A stretch of DNA of 7,199 bases from Ruminococcaceae bacterium UBA5391. GTDB lineage: Bacteria > Bacillota > Clostridia > Oscillospirales > Acutalibacteraceae. Shown piece after piece: positions 1 through 5,146 of the stretch (positions are counted from its first letter, which is position 1; every line of letters begins with the position of its first letter). The notes below the pieces were generated by a model. That model saw only the letters and a program-made list of their open reading frames with translations, made no database searches and was not told the DNA's origin. Location: positions 20,978 through 28,176 of the forward strand of contig DHOL01000028.1 in NCBI GenBank assembly GCA_002410755.1, read 5' to 3'. The position numbers and the translations under genes are program-made.

Positions 1-87
1 GGAGCGCCTTCTTTTGGCATGTTTCTGCTGCATAATAAGCGGCTGCCCTCCGTAGAATATGTCCGGGAAAGGAGGGTGGTACGATGA
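1..87 (+). CDS. C-terminal fragment of an unidentified protein (5' end outside window)
   Basis: Frame 1 is open from the first base to a TGA at 85-87, giving 28 residues. The other two forward frames hit stops within this stretch. The stop overlaps the ATG of the next gene as ATGA (84-87), the usual sign of translational coupling, so this is very likely the true end of a gene. The visible tail starts GAPSFGMFLLHNKRLPSVEY and ends in an arginine-rich stretch (R/E/R/R/V/V/R). A short hydrophobic piece followed by a basic end would fit a cytoplasmic tail, but the fragment is too short to call a fold or a family. I do not recognise it. It is likely cotranscribed with the 59-aa gene that follows. 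Confidence 0.6.
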   Translation, partial: GAPSFGMFLLHNKRLPSVEYVRERRVVR

Positions 88-263
88 CGGATCGCTATGA
101 TTCCCCTGACGACTACGACAGGATTCCGGACGATGGGCAAGATGAATTTCCAAATCTGGAACTCTACCGCTATACGTTTCGGGCCTACTGTGATACACCG
201 CCTTATCTTCTTATCAGCGACGACAGTGTACCGGAACGTCCCGGAACCGTTCCGCCTAACTGA
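84..263 (+). CDS. Small acidic protein of unknown function, 59 aa
   Basis: An ATG at 84 opens 59 codons ending in TGA at 261-263. A strong AAAGGAGGG ribosome binding site lies at about 68-76, 7-8 bases before the ATG. The start overlaps the stop of the upstream gene (ATGA), and an intrinsic terminator begins only nine bases after the stop. Together these mark a real last gene of an operon. The protein is strongly acidic, with about 14 Asp/Glu against 5 Arg. Asp clusters fill residues 3-20, and the protein is rich in Tyr and Pro. It has no signal peptide, membrane segment or recognisable motif, and a single Cys (about residue 36). The low hydrophobicity suggests a soluble, partly disordered accessory or partner protein of the upstream product; that is inference. 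No family is recognised. Confidence 0.68.
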   Translation: MTDRYDSPDDYDRIPDDGQDEFPNLELYRYTFRAYCDTPPYLLISDDSVPERPGTVPPN

Positions 264-272
264 ACCAATAAG

Positions 273-302
273 AAAAGGCCACCCGAAACCGGGCGGCCTT
301 TT
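273..302 (+). terminator. Bidirectional intrinsic terminator
   Basis: The stem pairs AAAAGGCC (273-280) with GGCCTTTT (295-302) and CCCG (282-285) with CGGG (290-293). There is one A/C mismatch between the two helices and a four-base AAAC loop. The T-run on the plus strand follows the GC-rich stem directly. Read on the minus strand, the same hairpin is also followed by a T-rich tract, so it can end transcription from both sides: the 59-aa gene on the plus strand and the 61-aa gene on the minus strand, whose stop lies about 170 bases away. Confidence 0.85.
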
Positions 303-471
303 CCGCTTGGGTAGGATTCTTTAAAAAAGAGAAGAAAGAATATCAGAGACTCTTACAATCGTTATATGGGGGATTTGCTGTCTGACGTAATGATACCGCT
401 TAATTGTGAACTCCGCATGGACCCTTTTTGAAAAGAATGAGAAGAATCCGTGAACAAATGTGCAGCAGCCA

Positions 472-657
472 TTATTCTTTCTTTCGCAGCTCCGCTATTT
501 TCCGGCGAAGCTCATTGTTGGAATCGCCACCTCGCCTGAGAAGCTCAAGCTGTGTTTCCTCGGGAAAATTCAGAAAATCCCTCTCAGTTGTGTCATTGAA
601 AGCATAAGACGAAGACGCAAGAAAGTTAGGATAAACTCCCAGATAAGGATATTCCAC
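472..657 (-). CDS. Small protein of unknown function, 61 aa, GTG start
   Basis: On the minus strand a GTG at 657-655 opens 61 codons to a TAA at 474-472. The start is fixed by a near-perfect ribosome binding site, GGGAGGTGA (complement of 664-672), with the GGAGG core nine bases from the GTG. The N-terminal half is aromatic and uncharged (MEYPYLGVYPNFLASSSYAF). The second half is charged, with a probable amphipathic helix (EETQLELLRR, then ELRRKIAELRKKE) that could form a short coiled coil. There is no signal peptide, membrane helix or Cys. It is divergent from the pot operon across a 409-base intergenic region and convergent with the 59-aa gene. I do not recognise the family. The N-terminal YPYLG-type patch plus a basic helical tail would suit a small binding or adaptor protein, but this is a guess. 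Confidence 0.65.
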   Translation of the reverse strand: MEYPYLGVYPNFLASSSYAFNDTTERDFLNFPEETQLELLRRGGDSNNELRRKIAELRKKE

Positions 658-663
658 AGACTG

Positions 664-672
664 TCACCTCCC
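664..672 (-). promoter_or_regulatory. Ribosome binding site deciding a GTG start
   Basis: On the minus strand this reads GGGAGGTGA, a nearly full match to the 16S anti-Shine-Dalgarno sequence. It sits six bases before the GTG at 657, which supports both the reality of the 61-aa gene and its non-ATG start. No ATG in that frame lies nearby. Confidence 0.75.
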
Positions 673-797
673 GAAAAGTATCGTCTCCATCTACTCATTT
701 TTTAAAAGTGACAGATTCAGGAAAAGCAGGAAATTGCAGATATAAAATAATGAAAAACAGAGCTTACGGGAGCAAAACAAAGCATAGATAGAGATAT

Positions 798-821
798 TCT
801 GAATTATTTCAGAAAATTTTC
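798..821. repeat. Inverted repeats upstream of the pot promoter, possible operator
   Basis: Two adjoining palindromes are visible. TCTGAA (798-803) and TTCAGA (808-813) are perfect 6-bp arms around TTAT. GAAAATTTTC (812-821) is a perfect 10-bp palindrome sharing two bases with the first. They lie 8-9 bases before the -35 box (830), where an activator or repressor site, or an A/T-rich UP element, would be expected. No regulator gene is in the window, so the function is inferred from position only. Confidence 0.35.
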
Positions 822-829
822 AAAAAAGA

Positions 830-858
830 TTGACATGGGGCAGGATTCTGGATATCAT
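830..858 (+). promoter_or_regulatory. Sigma-A (sigma70-type) promoter of the pot operon
   Basis: The -35 box TTGACA (830-835) is a perfect consensus. After an exact 17-base spacer comes the -10 box TATCAT (853-858), one base from consensus. A/T-rich DNA (about 800-829) precedes it and could act as an UP element. The predicted transcript start is near 865, giving a leader of about 200 nt before potA. It is the only strong promoter seen for the four-gene operon. Confidence 0.8.
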
Positions 859-865
859 GTGATAT
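852..865. promoter_or_regulatory. Inverted repeat over the -10 box, candidate operator
   Basis: ATATCA (852-857) and TGATAT (860-865) are perfect inverted arms around a two-base TG centre. The element covers the -10 box and the predicted start point, so a bound dimeric repressor would block polymerase. Short arms in A/T-rich DNA can arise by chance, so confidence is modest. Confidence 0.35.
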
Positions 866-1047
866 GTTGCGTATGCATCTTTGGAAGCCGGAGACCCCCT
901 CAAGTCAGGTGCCGGCTCCCCATCCGGGCGGCGCGGCTGCCGCAGTTTCTACAAACTGCGAAAAATCCTTTGCGGAGGGCAGCCTGAGAGATGCGCGGCC
1001 GGAAATGTGTTCGGCTGAAAAGCTGACGCAGCTTATTTGATTACCGC
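866..1047 (+). promoter_or_regulatory. Structured 5' leader of the pot operon, class unknown
   Basis: From about 880 to 1020 the sequence becomes markedly GC-rich compared with the A/T-rich DNA before it, and it holds several pairings. Hairpin one is AGCCGG (886-891) with CCGGCT (912-917), extended by GG/CC beyond a bulged A. A nested element pairs CCGG (924-927) with CCGG (999-1002), GCGC (931-934) with GCGC (993-996), GGCTGCC (935-941) with GGCAGCC (978-984), and is capped by GCAGTTT (942-948) with AAACTGC (953-959). The last hairpin is AAGCTG (1020-1025) with CAGCTT (1029-1034). The loop of hairpin one holds CCCCCT (895-900), perfectly complementary to AGGGGG (1050-1055) in the potA ribosome binding site. 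This suggests translational control, possibly a riboswitch. I could not match it to a known class. An open frame (873-1040, 55 codons, no ribosome binding site) also runs through it. Confidence 0.45.
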
Positions 1048-1055
1048 AAAGGGGG
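1048..1055 (+). promoter_or_regulatory. potA ribosome binding site
   Basis: AAAGGGGG lies 11 bases before the ATG at 1067 and decides that start over the in-frame TTG at 1037, which has no ribosome binding site. An out-of-frame ATG at 1056 directly touches it and is too close to be used. Confidence 0.7.
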
Positions 1056-1066
1056 ATGCACCAGAA

Positions 1067-2197
1067 ATGGAGAAAGTCTCAATTATTTCGCTGAAAGACA
1101 TTGCCGTATCGTTTGACGGCGAACCCGTGCTGAAGGGTTTCAACCTCAGTATTGGTGACGGAGAGTTTGTAACGCTGCTTGGCCCGTCCGGCTGCGGAAA
1201 AACAACAACGCTCCGTATCATCGGTGGGTTTGTCAGACCGGACAGCGGCGATGTCTTTTTCAACGGGAAGCGGATCACGGCTCTGCCGCCACATAAGCGG
1301 GAAGTTAATACGATTTTTCAAAAATATGCGTTATTCCCGCACCTGAATGTTTACGATAATGTTGCGTTTGGGATGCGTGTCCACGGCAAGAGTGAGCGTG
1401 CAATCCGGCAAAAAGTCGGGAAAATGCTGGACATGGTAGACCTTAGGGGCTTTGAATACCGAAATGTCAACCAGCTTTCCGGCGGGCAACAGCAGCGCGT
1501 TGCCATTGCACGCGCGCTGGCAAATGAGCCAAAAGTCCTTTTGTTAGATGAACCGCTCGGCGCACTGGACCTTAAACTCAGAAAAGATATGCAGGTCGAA
1601 CTCAAAAAAATTCAGAAGCAGACAGGTATTACTTTCCTTTTTGTCACACATGACCAGGAGGAAGCCCTTTCCATGTCCGATGAAGTCGTTGTGATGGACA
1701 AAGGTGCAATTCAGCAGATTGGTACGCCGCTTGATATTTACAATGAGCCGAAAAATGCTTTTGTAGCGGACTTTATTGGGGAGAGCAATATCCTGGACGG
1801 CATAATGCGGGAAGACTTTCTTGTTGAGTTTGCCGGGCGCAGGTTCCGCTGCGTTGACAAGGGTTTCCGGACAAATGAACCGGTAGACGTTGTGATCCGT
1901 CCGGAAGATATTGATATTAGCAAGCCGGACGATGAAAAGCTGACCGGTATGGTGCAAAATGTTACTTTTAAAGGTGTGTTTTATGAAGTGATTGTGGATG
2001 TCCACGGCTTTAAGTGGATGATCCAGACAACAGACTATGTTAAATCCGGGGAAAAAATCGGGATTTCCGTCCAGCCGGATGAAATTCATGTAATGCACAA
2101 ATCGGAATATTCCGGGAAATTCGGCGATTACAGCACTTTCAGCGATGAAATGGGGGATGATGTCCAGCCTCTTCCCAAGGCAGAGGGGGCGGAATAA
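1067..2197 (+). CDS. potA: Spermidine/putrescine ABC transporter ATP-binding protein PotA
   Basis: PotA is the cytoplasmic ATPase that powers polyamine import through PotB/PotC. The 376-aa length fits the family. The ATPase motifs are all intact: Walker [11 protein letters not shown] (39-48), Q-loop Gln about 85 ([11 protein letters not shown]), signature LSGGQQQR (137-144), Walker B VLLLDEP (157-163), D-loop GALD (165-168) and switch His 195 (FVTHDQEEA). A C-terminal TOBE-type regulatory domain follows at about 275-345, including VVIRPEDI. The last 30 residues are polar and probably disordered. The ATG at 1067 is chosen because AAAGGGGG precedes it; an upstream TTG at 1037 would add ten residues without a ribosome binding site. 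It is the first gene of the operon, behind a long structured leader, and potB starts four bases after its stop. Polyamine specificity rests on the operon and family resemblance; related ATPases serve Fe3+ or sulfate importers. Confidence 0.95.
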   Translation: MEKVSIISLKDIAVSFDGEPVLKGFNLSIGDGEFVTLLGPSGCGKTTTLRIIGGFVRPDSGDVFFNGKRITALPPHKREVNTIFQKYALFPHLNVYDNVAFGMRVHGKSERAIRQKVGKMLDMVDLRGFEYRNVNQLSGGQQQRVAIARALANEPKVLLLDEPLGALDLKLRKDMQVELKKIQKQTGITFLFVTHDQEEALSMSDEVVVMDKGAIQQIGTPLDIYNEPKNAFVADFIGESNILDGIMREDFLVEFAGRRFRCVDKGFRTNEPVDVVIRPEDIDISKPDDEKLTGMVQNVTFKGVFYEVIVDVHGFKWMIQTTDYVKSGEKIGISVQPDEIHVMHKSEYSGKFGDYSTFSDEMGDDVQPLPKAEGAE

Positions 2198-2201
2198 AGA
2201 A

Positions 2202-3020
2202 GTGAAATCAAAAGCAGCGGTATATCCTTACCTTGTGTGGATGATTATTTTCATTATTGTGCCGACCGCCCTGGTTGTCGTTTTTGCCTTTACCGACAAA
2301 GGCGGTACTTTTACCCTGCAAAATCTGCAGGAAGTGGGGCAATACTCCAACATATTTCTCCGCTCGATTTGGCTTGGCGCTGTTGCTACGGTTGTCAGCC
2401 TTGTGGTTGGTTACCCGGCTGCCTATATTATCAGCAGGCACAGTGTCAGCCGTCAAAACACGCTTATCATGCTTATCATGCTGCCCATGTGGATGAACTT
2501 CCTTCTGCGCACCTATGCGTGGATGACGCTCCTCGAAGACAGCGGTTTCATCAACCGTGCCCTCATGGCCTGCGGCTTTCCTTCGGTGCACATGATTAAC
2601 ACGCAGGGTGCAGTGGTGCTCGGCATGGTGTACAATTATATTCCTTATATGATTCTTCCTGTTTACTCAGTGTTGACGAAAATTGATCCAAGCGTCATTG
2701 AAGCGGCGGAAGACCTTGGTGCGGACCGCCGGACTGTTTTCCTGCGTGTAACGCTGCCGCTGAGTATGCCGGGTGTGATATCCGGTGTAACAATGGTGTT
2801 TGTGCCGTCTGTCAGCACCTTTATTATTTCAAAGATGCTCGGCGGCGGCAGCAACCTGCTGATTGGCGACCTGATTGACATGCAGTTCCTCGGAAGCGCC
2901 TATAACCCGAACCTTGGCTCCGCTATATCCCTTGTTCTCATGGTGCTTATTCTTATCTGCATGGGCATTATGAACCAGTTTGACGAAAACGGTGCTGCGG
3001 AAGGGGGAATGATGGTATGA
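2202..3020 (+). CDS. potB: Spermidine/putrescine ABC transporter permease PotB
   Basis: PotB is one of two inner-membrane subunits forming the polyamine channel with PotC. The 272-aa protein has about six membrane helices (for example 11-30, 55-77, 88-110, 135-157, 190-210, 238-258). The EAA loop that docks on the ATPase is clear at 167-192 (EAAEDLGADRRTVF, then LPLSMPGV). The N-terminal positive residues MKSK and first helix fit the family. I choose the GTG at 2202, 12 bases after AGAGGGGG (2182-2189) and four bases past the potA stop. An in-frame ATG at 2145 would put 19 polar residues, encoded inside potA, in front of the first helix and has no ribosome binding site. The stop overlaps the potC start as ATGA. 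Confidence 0.93.
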   Translation: MKSKAAVYPYLVWMIIFIIVPTALVVVFAFTDKGGTFTLQNLQEVGQYSNIFLRSIWLGAVATVVSLVVGYPAAYIISRHSVSRQNTLIMLIMLPMWMNFLLRTYAWMTLLEDSGFINRALMACGFPSVHMINTQGAVVLGMVYNYIPYMILPVYSVLTKIDPSVIEAAEDLGADRRTVFLRVTLPLSMPGVISGVTMVFVPSVSTFIISKMLGGGSNLLIGDLIDMQFLGSAYNPNLGSAISLVLMVLILICMGIMNQFDENGAAEGGMMV

Positions 3021-3829
3021 AAGCAGTCTCCCGCATTTACATGTTCCTGCTCTTCCTGTTTCTGTATGCCCCGATTTTTGTGCTTGTCATTTTTTCGTTC
3101 AATGGTTCTTCAACCATGAGCCGTTCTGTGTGGTCTGGCTTTTCACTGCGGTGGTACGCATGCCTGTTTCAGGATCAGATGCTTCTGGTTTCCCTGCGGA
3201 ACACGCTGATTATTGCCGTTGTGGCGTCTGCTGTTTCTACTGTGCTCGGCACGGCTGCGGCCATCGGCATCAACGGCCTTAACAAATGGGCACGCAGAGT
3301 TGTAATGAATGTCACGAATTTTCCAATGATGAACCCGGATATCGTCACAGGTGTTTCCCTGATGCTTCTCTTTGTTGCAGCGGCAAAGTTTATGGGGAAT
3401 CTTGCCCTTGGAATGGTTTCCCTGATTTTCGCACACATTACTTTTTGCCTGCCATATGTTATCCTTTCCATTATGCCGAAGCTGCGCCAGATGGACCCGA
3501 ATCTTGCCGAAGCAGCAGAAGATCTCGGCTGCACTCCTAGGCAGGCATTCTTTCATGTCGTCCTGCCGGAAATTATGCCGGGTGTTGTTACGGGGCTTAT
3601 CATGGCTTTCACGCTTTCCATTGATGACTTTGTTGTCAGCTACTTCACAAGCGGCACGACGCAGACGCTGCCGATTTTCATTTATTCCATGACACGCAAG
3701 CGCGTCAGCCCTGAAATCAATGCGCTTTCTGCACTTCTCTTTGGGACGATCCTTTTGCTGCTTATTATTATCAATATTCGCACTTCACGCGAATCCAAAC
3801 GCAGCGAAACGCTCCAGAAGGAGGCATGA
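3017..3829 (+). CDS. potC: Spermidine/putrescine ABC transporter permease PotC
   Basis: PotC is the second permease of the polyamine importer. The 270-aa length matches the family. It has an N-terminal helix (about 7-28) ending in the typical FSFNGS segment, then about five further helices (for example 62-85, 108-127, 131-153, 188-208, 237-254). The EAA loop is at 165-190 (EAAEDLGCTPRQAF, then LPEIMPGV), parallel to the PotB loop. The typical SIDDFVVSYFTSG segment follows at 201-213. The ATG (3017) overlaps the potB stop as ATGA, with AAGGGGG (3001-3007) upstream, so the two permeases should be made in equal amounts by coupled translation. The basic C-terminus (about 255-268) is cytoplasmic. 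Nothing is missing or broken. Confidence 0.94.
   Translation: MKAVSRIYMFLLFLFLYAPIFVLVIFSFNGSSTMSRSVWSGFSLRWYACLFQDQMLLVSLRNTLIIAVVASAVSTVLGTAAAIGINGLNKWARRVVMNVTNFPMMNPDIVTGVSLMLLFVAAAKFMGNLALGMVSLIFAHITFCLPYVILSIMPKLRQMDPNLAEAAEDLGCTPRQAFFHVVLPEIMPGVVTGLIMAFTLSIDDFVVSYFTSGTTQTLPIFIYSMTRKRVSPEINALSALLFGTILLLLIIINIRTSRESKRSETLQKEA
3818..3824 (+). promoter_or_regulatory. potD ribosome binding site inside the potC end
   Basis: AAGGAGG ends one base before the ATG at 3826, which is too close for initiation, but ten bases before the in-frame ATG at 3835. This argues for the second ATG, giving a protein starting MKKFFAAIS, a classic signal-peptide start. Confidence 0.65.
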
Positions 3830-3834
3830 ATTGG

Positions 3835-5061
3835 ATGAAAAAATTTTTTGCTGCGATATCCGCCGCACTCCTCCTTTTTGCTTCGGCACCGCTTTCTGCT
3901 TCGGGGCAGAAGACGGCATCAGGCTCTGCTTCACCGGTTACCATCAATGTCTACAACTGGGGTGAATATATTTCCACCGGTGAAGATGGCTCTATGGATG
4001 TCAATGCGGAATTTACAAAAGCTACAGGAATTCGGGTGAACTACACAACCTTTGAAGATAACGAATCCATGTATTCCAAGCTGGCAGGCGGCGGTGCAAA
4101 CTATGACGTAATTTTCCCCTCGGACTATATGGTTTCCAAGCTGATTCAGGAAAAACTGGTCAAAAAACTCAATTTTAAAAACATCCCGAACTTTCAATAT
4201 ATAGACAAAGACTACCGCAACATGGTATATGATTCCAAAAATGAATATTCTGTGCCATATACCTGGGGAGTTATTGGAATTTTCTATAATAAGAAACATG
4301 TGAAAGAACCGGTCAACAGTTGGAAAATCCTTTGGAATTCAAAATACTCCGGGAAAATCTTAATGTTTGACAATCCACGTGATTCTTTCGGCATTGCACA
4401 GAAAATTCTTGGCTTTTCCTATAATACGAAAAATATCAGCGAATGGAATGCAGCAGCTTCCCTGCTGGAAAAACAGAAGCCGCTGGTGCAGGCTTATGTA
4501 ATGGATCAAATCTTTGACAAAATGTCAAGCGGCGAGGCATGGCTTGCACCGTACTATGCGGGTGACGCGGTAACACTTGTCAAGGATAATCCGGATATCG
4601 GCTTTGCTATCCCGACTAAGGAAGGCACAAATTTCTTTATAGACGCAATGTGCATCCCAACGTGCTCCCAGCACCAGAAGGAAGCGGAAGAATACATCAA
4701 TTTTCTTTGCCGGCCGGATGTTGCCGCTGCCAATATGGAAGTGGTTGGCTATTCCACCCCTGAATCCGAAGCAAAGAAACTTCTGCCTGCGGAAATGCGC
4801 AACAACCCAATCTTTTACCCGCCGGAAAGCATCATCAAGAAATCAGAAACCTATGTTAATCTTCCGGAGGATGTCAACCTTCAGGTAGACTCCCTGTGGG
4901 CGCAGGTCAAAATGGGTGGCCCGGGTGAGACCAAAACTCTGGTTGCTGTGCTCGTCGGATTTCTGCTCCTTTACATTTTCATTGTTATCTGGAAAAAGGT
5001 CAAGCACCGCAGAGAACTTTCCTATGTTCCCCGAGAACGTGCTGTCAGACCGGAAAAATAA
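3835..5061 (+). CDS. potD: Spermidine/putrescine-binding protein PotD with C-terminal membrane anchor
   Basis: This is the extracytoplasmic polyamine receptor that delivers substrate to PotBC. Of 408 residues, 1-24 form a signal peptide (MKKFF plus a hydrophobic core) without any Cys, so it is not a lipoprotein. The binding-protein core spans about 35-361. Ligand-pocket positions recalled from E. coli PotD appear kept as Trp42/Tyr45 (YNWGEYI), Ser96 (FPSDY), Asp179/Asp183 (FDNPRDSFG), Asp270, Tyr306 (VGYSTP) and Gln357. The E. coli Trp255 position reads Phe268, so affinity may differ. The core stops where E. coli PotD ends, then a clean extension follows: one membrane helix (about 368-386) and a basic tail (KKVKHRR onward). 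This suggests anchoring by a C-terminal helix with the tail in the cytoplasm. The ATG at 3826 (411 aa, overlapping the potC stop) is the alternative start. A terminator follows at once. Spermidine versus putrescine preference cannot be told. Confidence 0.92.
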   Translation: MKKFFAAISAALLLFASAPLSASGQKTASGSASPVTINVYNWGEYISTGEDGSMDVNAEFTKATGIRVNYTTFEDNESMYSKLAGGGANYDVIFPSDYMVSKLIQEKLVKKLNFKNIPNFQYIDKDYRNMVYDSKNEYSVPYTWGVIGIFYNKKHVKEPVNSWKILWNSKYSGKILMFDNPRDSFGIAQKILGFSYNTKNISEWNAAASLLEKQKPLVQAYVMDQIFDKMSSGEAWLAPYYAGDAVTLVKDNPDIGFAIPTKEGTNFFIDAMCIPTCSQHQKEAEEYINFLCRPDVAAANMEVVGYSTPESEAKKLLPAEMRNNPIFYPPESIIKKSETYVNLPEDVNLQVDSLWAQVKMGGPGETKTLVAVLVGFLLLYIFIVIWKKVKHRRELSYVPRERAVRPEK

Positions 5062-5062
5062 C

Positions 5063-5109
5063 GAAGAAACCGTCTCCGGTTCCTAAAAAGAACCGGAGAC
5101 GGTTTCTTC
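5063..5109. terminator. Bidirectional terminator between potD and the convergent gene
   Basis: A perfect 20-bp inverted repeat (5063-5082 with 5090-5109) surrounds a seven-base CTAAAAA loop. It begins one base after the potD stop and lies 38 bases past the stop of the minus-strand gene. The T-rich ends of the arms (TTTCTTC on the plus strand; TTTCTTC then GTTATTTTT on the minus strand) allow termination in both directions, better on the minus strand. Confidence 0.85.
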
Positions 5110-5146
5110 ATAAGGGAAAGCTTTTCCGTGCGACAACGCCGTTGCC

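Noticed and set aside
97..324. 75-aa plus-strand frame
   Set aside because: It runs through the terminator at 273-302 and lies in a different frame from the well-supported 59-aa gene.
460..705. 81-aa plus-strand frame
   Set aside because: It is opposite the 61-aa gene, has no ribosome binding site and an Arg/Leu/Ile-rich composition typical of a shadow frame.
885..896. AAGCCGGAGACC resembling a cobalamin (B12) box
   Set aside because: It sits at the very start of the transcript, whereas the B12 box ends a long aptamer, and no other conserved cobalamin elements are seen.
941..965. CGCAGTTT/AAACTGCG hairpin as an intrinsic terminator or attenuator
   Set aside because: It is followed by an A-run and not by Ts, so it fits a leader stem, not a terminator.
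984..992. CTGAGAGAT resembling the CUGAGA of a TPP riboswitch
   Set aside because: The other TPP landmarks are missing: no GGGGTGC before it and no CCTGAT or AATGCCAGCG after it.
1037..1066. Longer potA start from TTG at 1037
   Set aside because: No ribosome binding site stands before it, while AAAGGGGG serves the ATG at 1067.
1544..2098. 184-aa minus-strand frame inside potA
   Set aside because: It is fully covered by a certain gene and has a His/Asn/Phe-rich antisense composition.
2145..2201. Longer potB start from ATG at 2145
   Set aside because: It would overlap potA by 53 bases and add a polar extension before the first helix, with no ribosome binding site.
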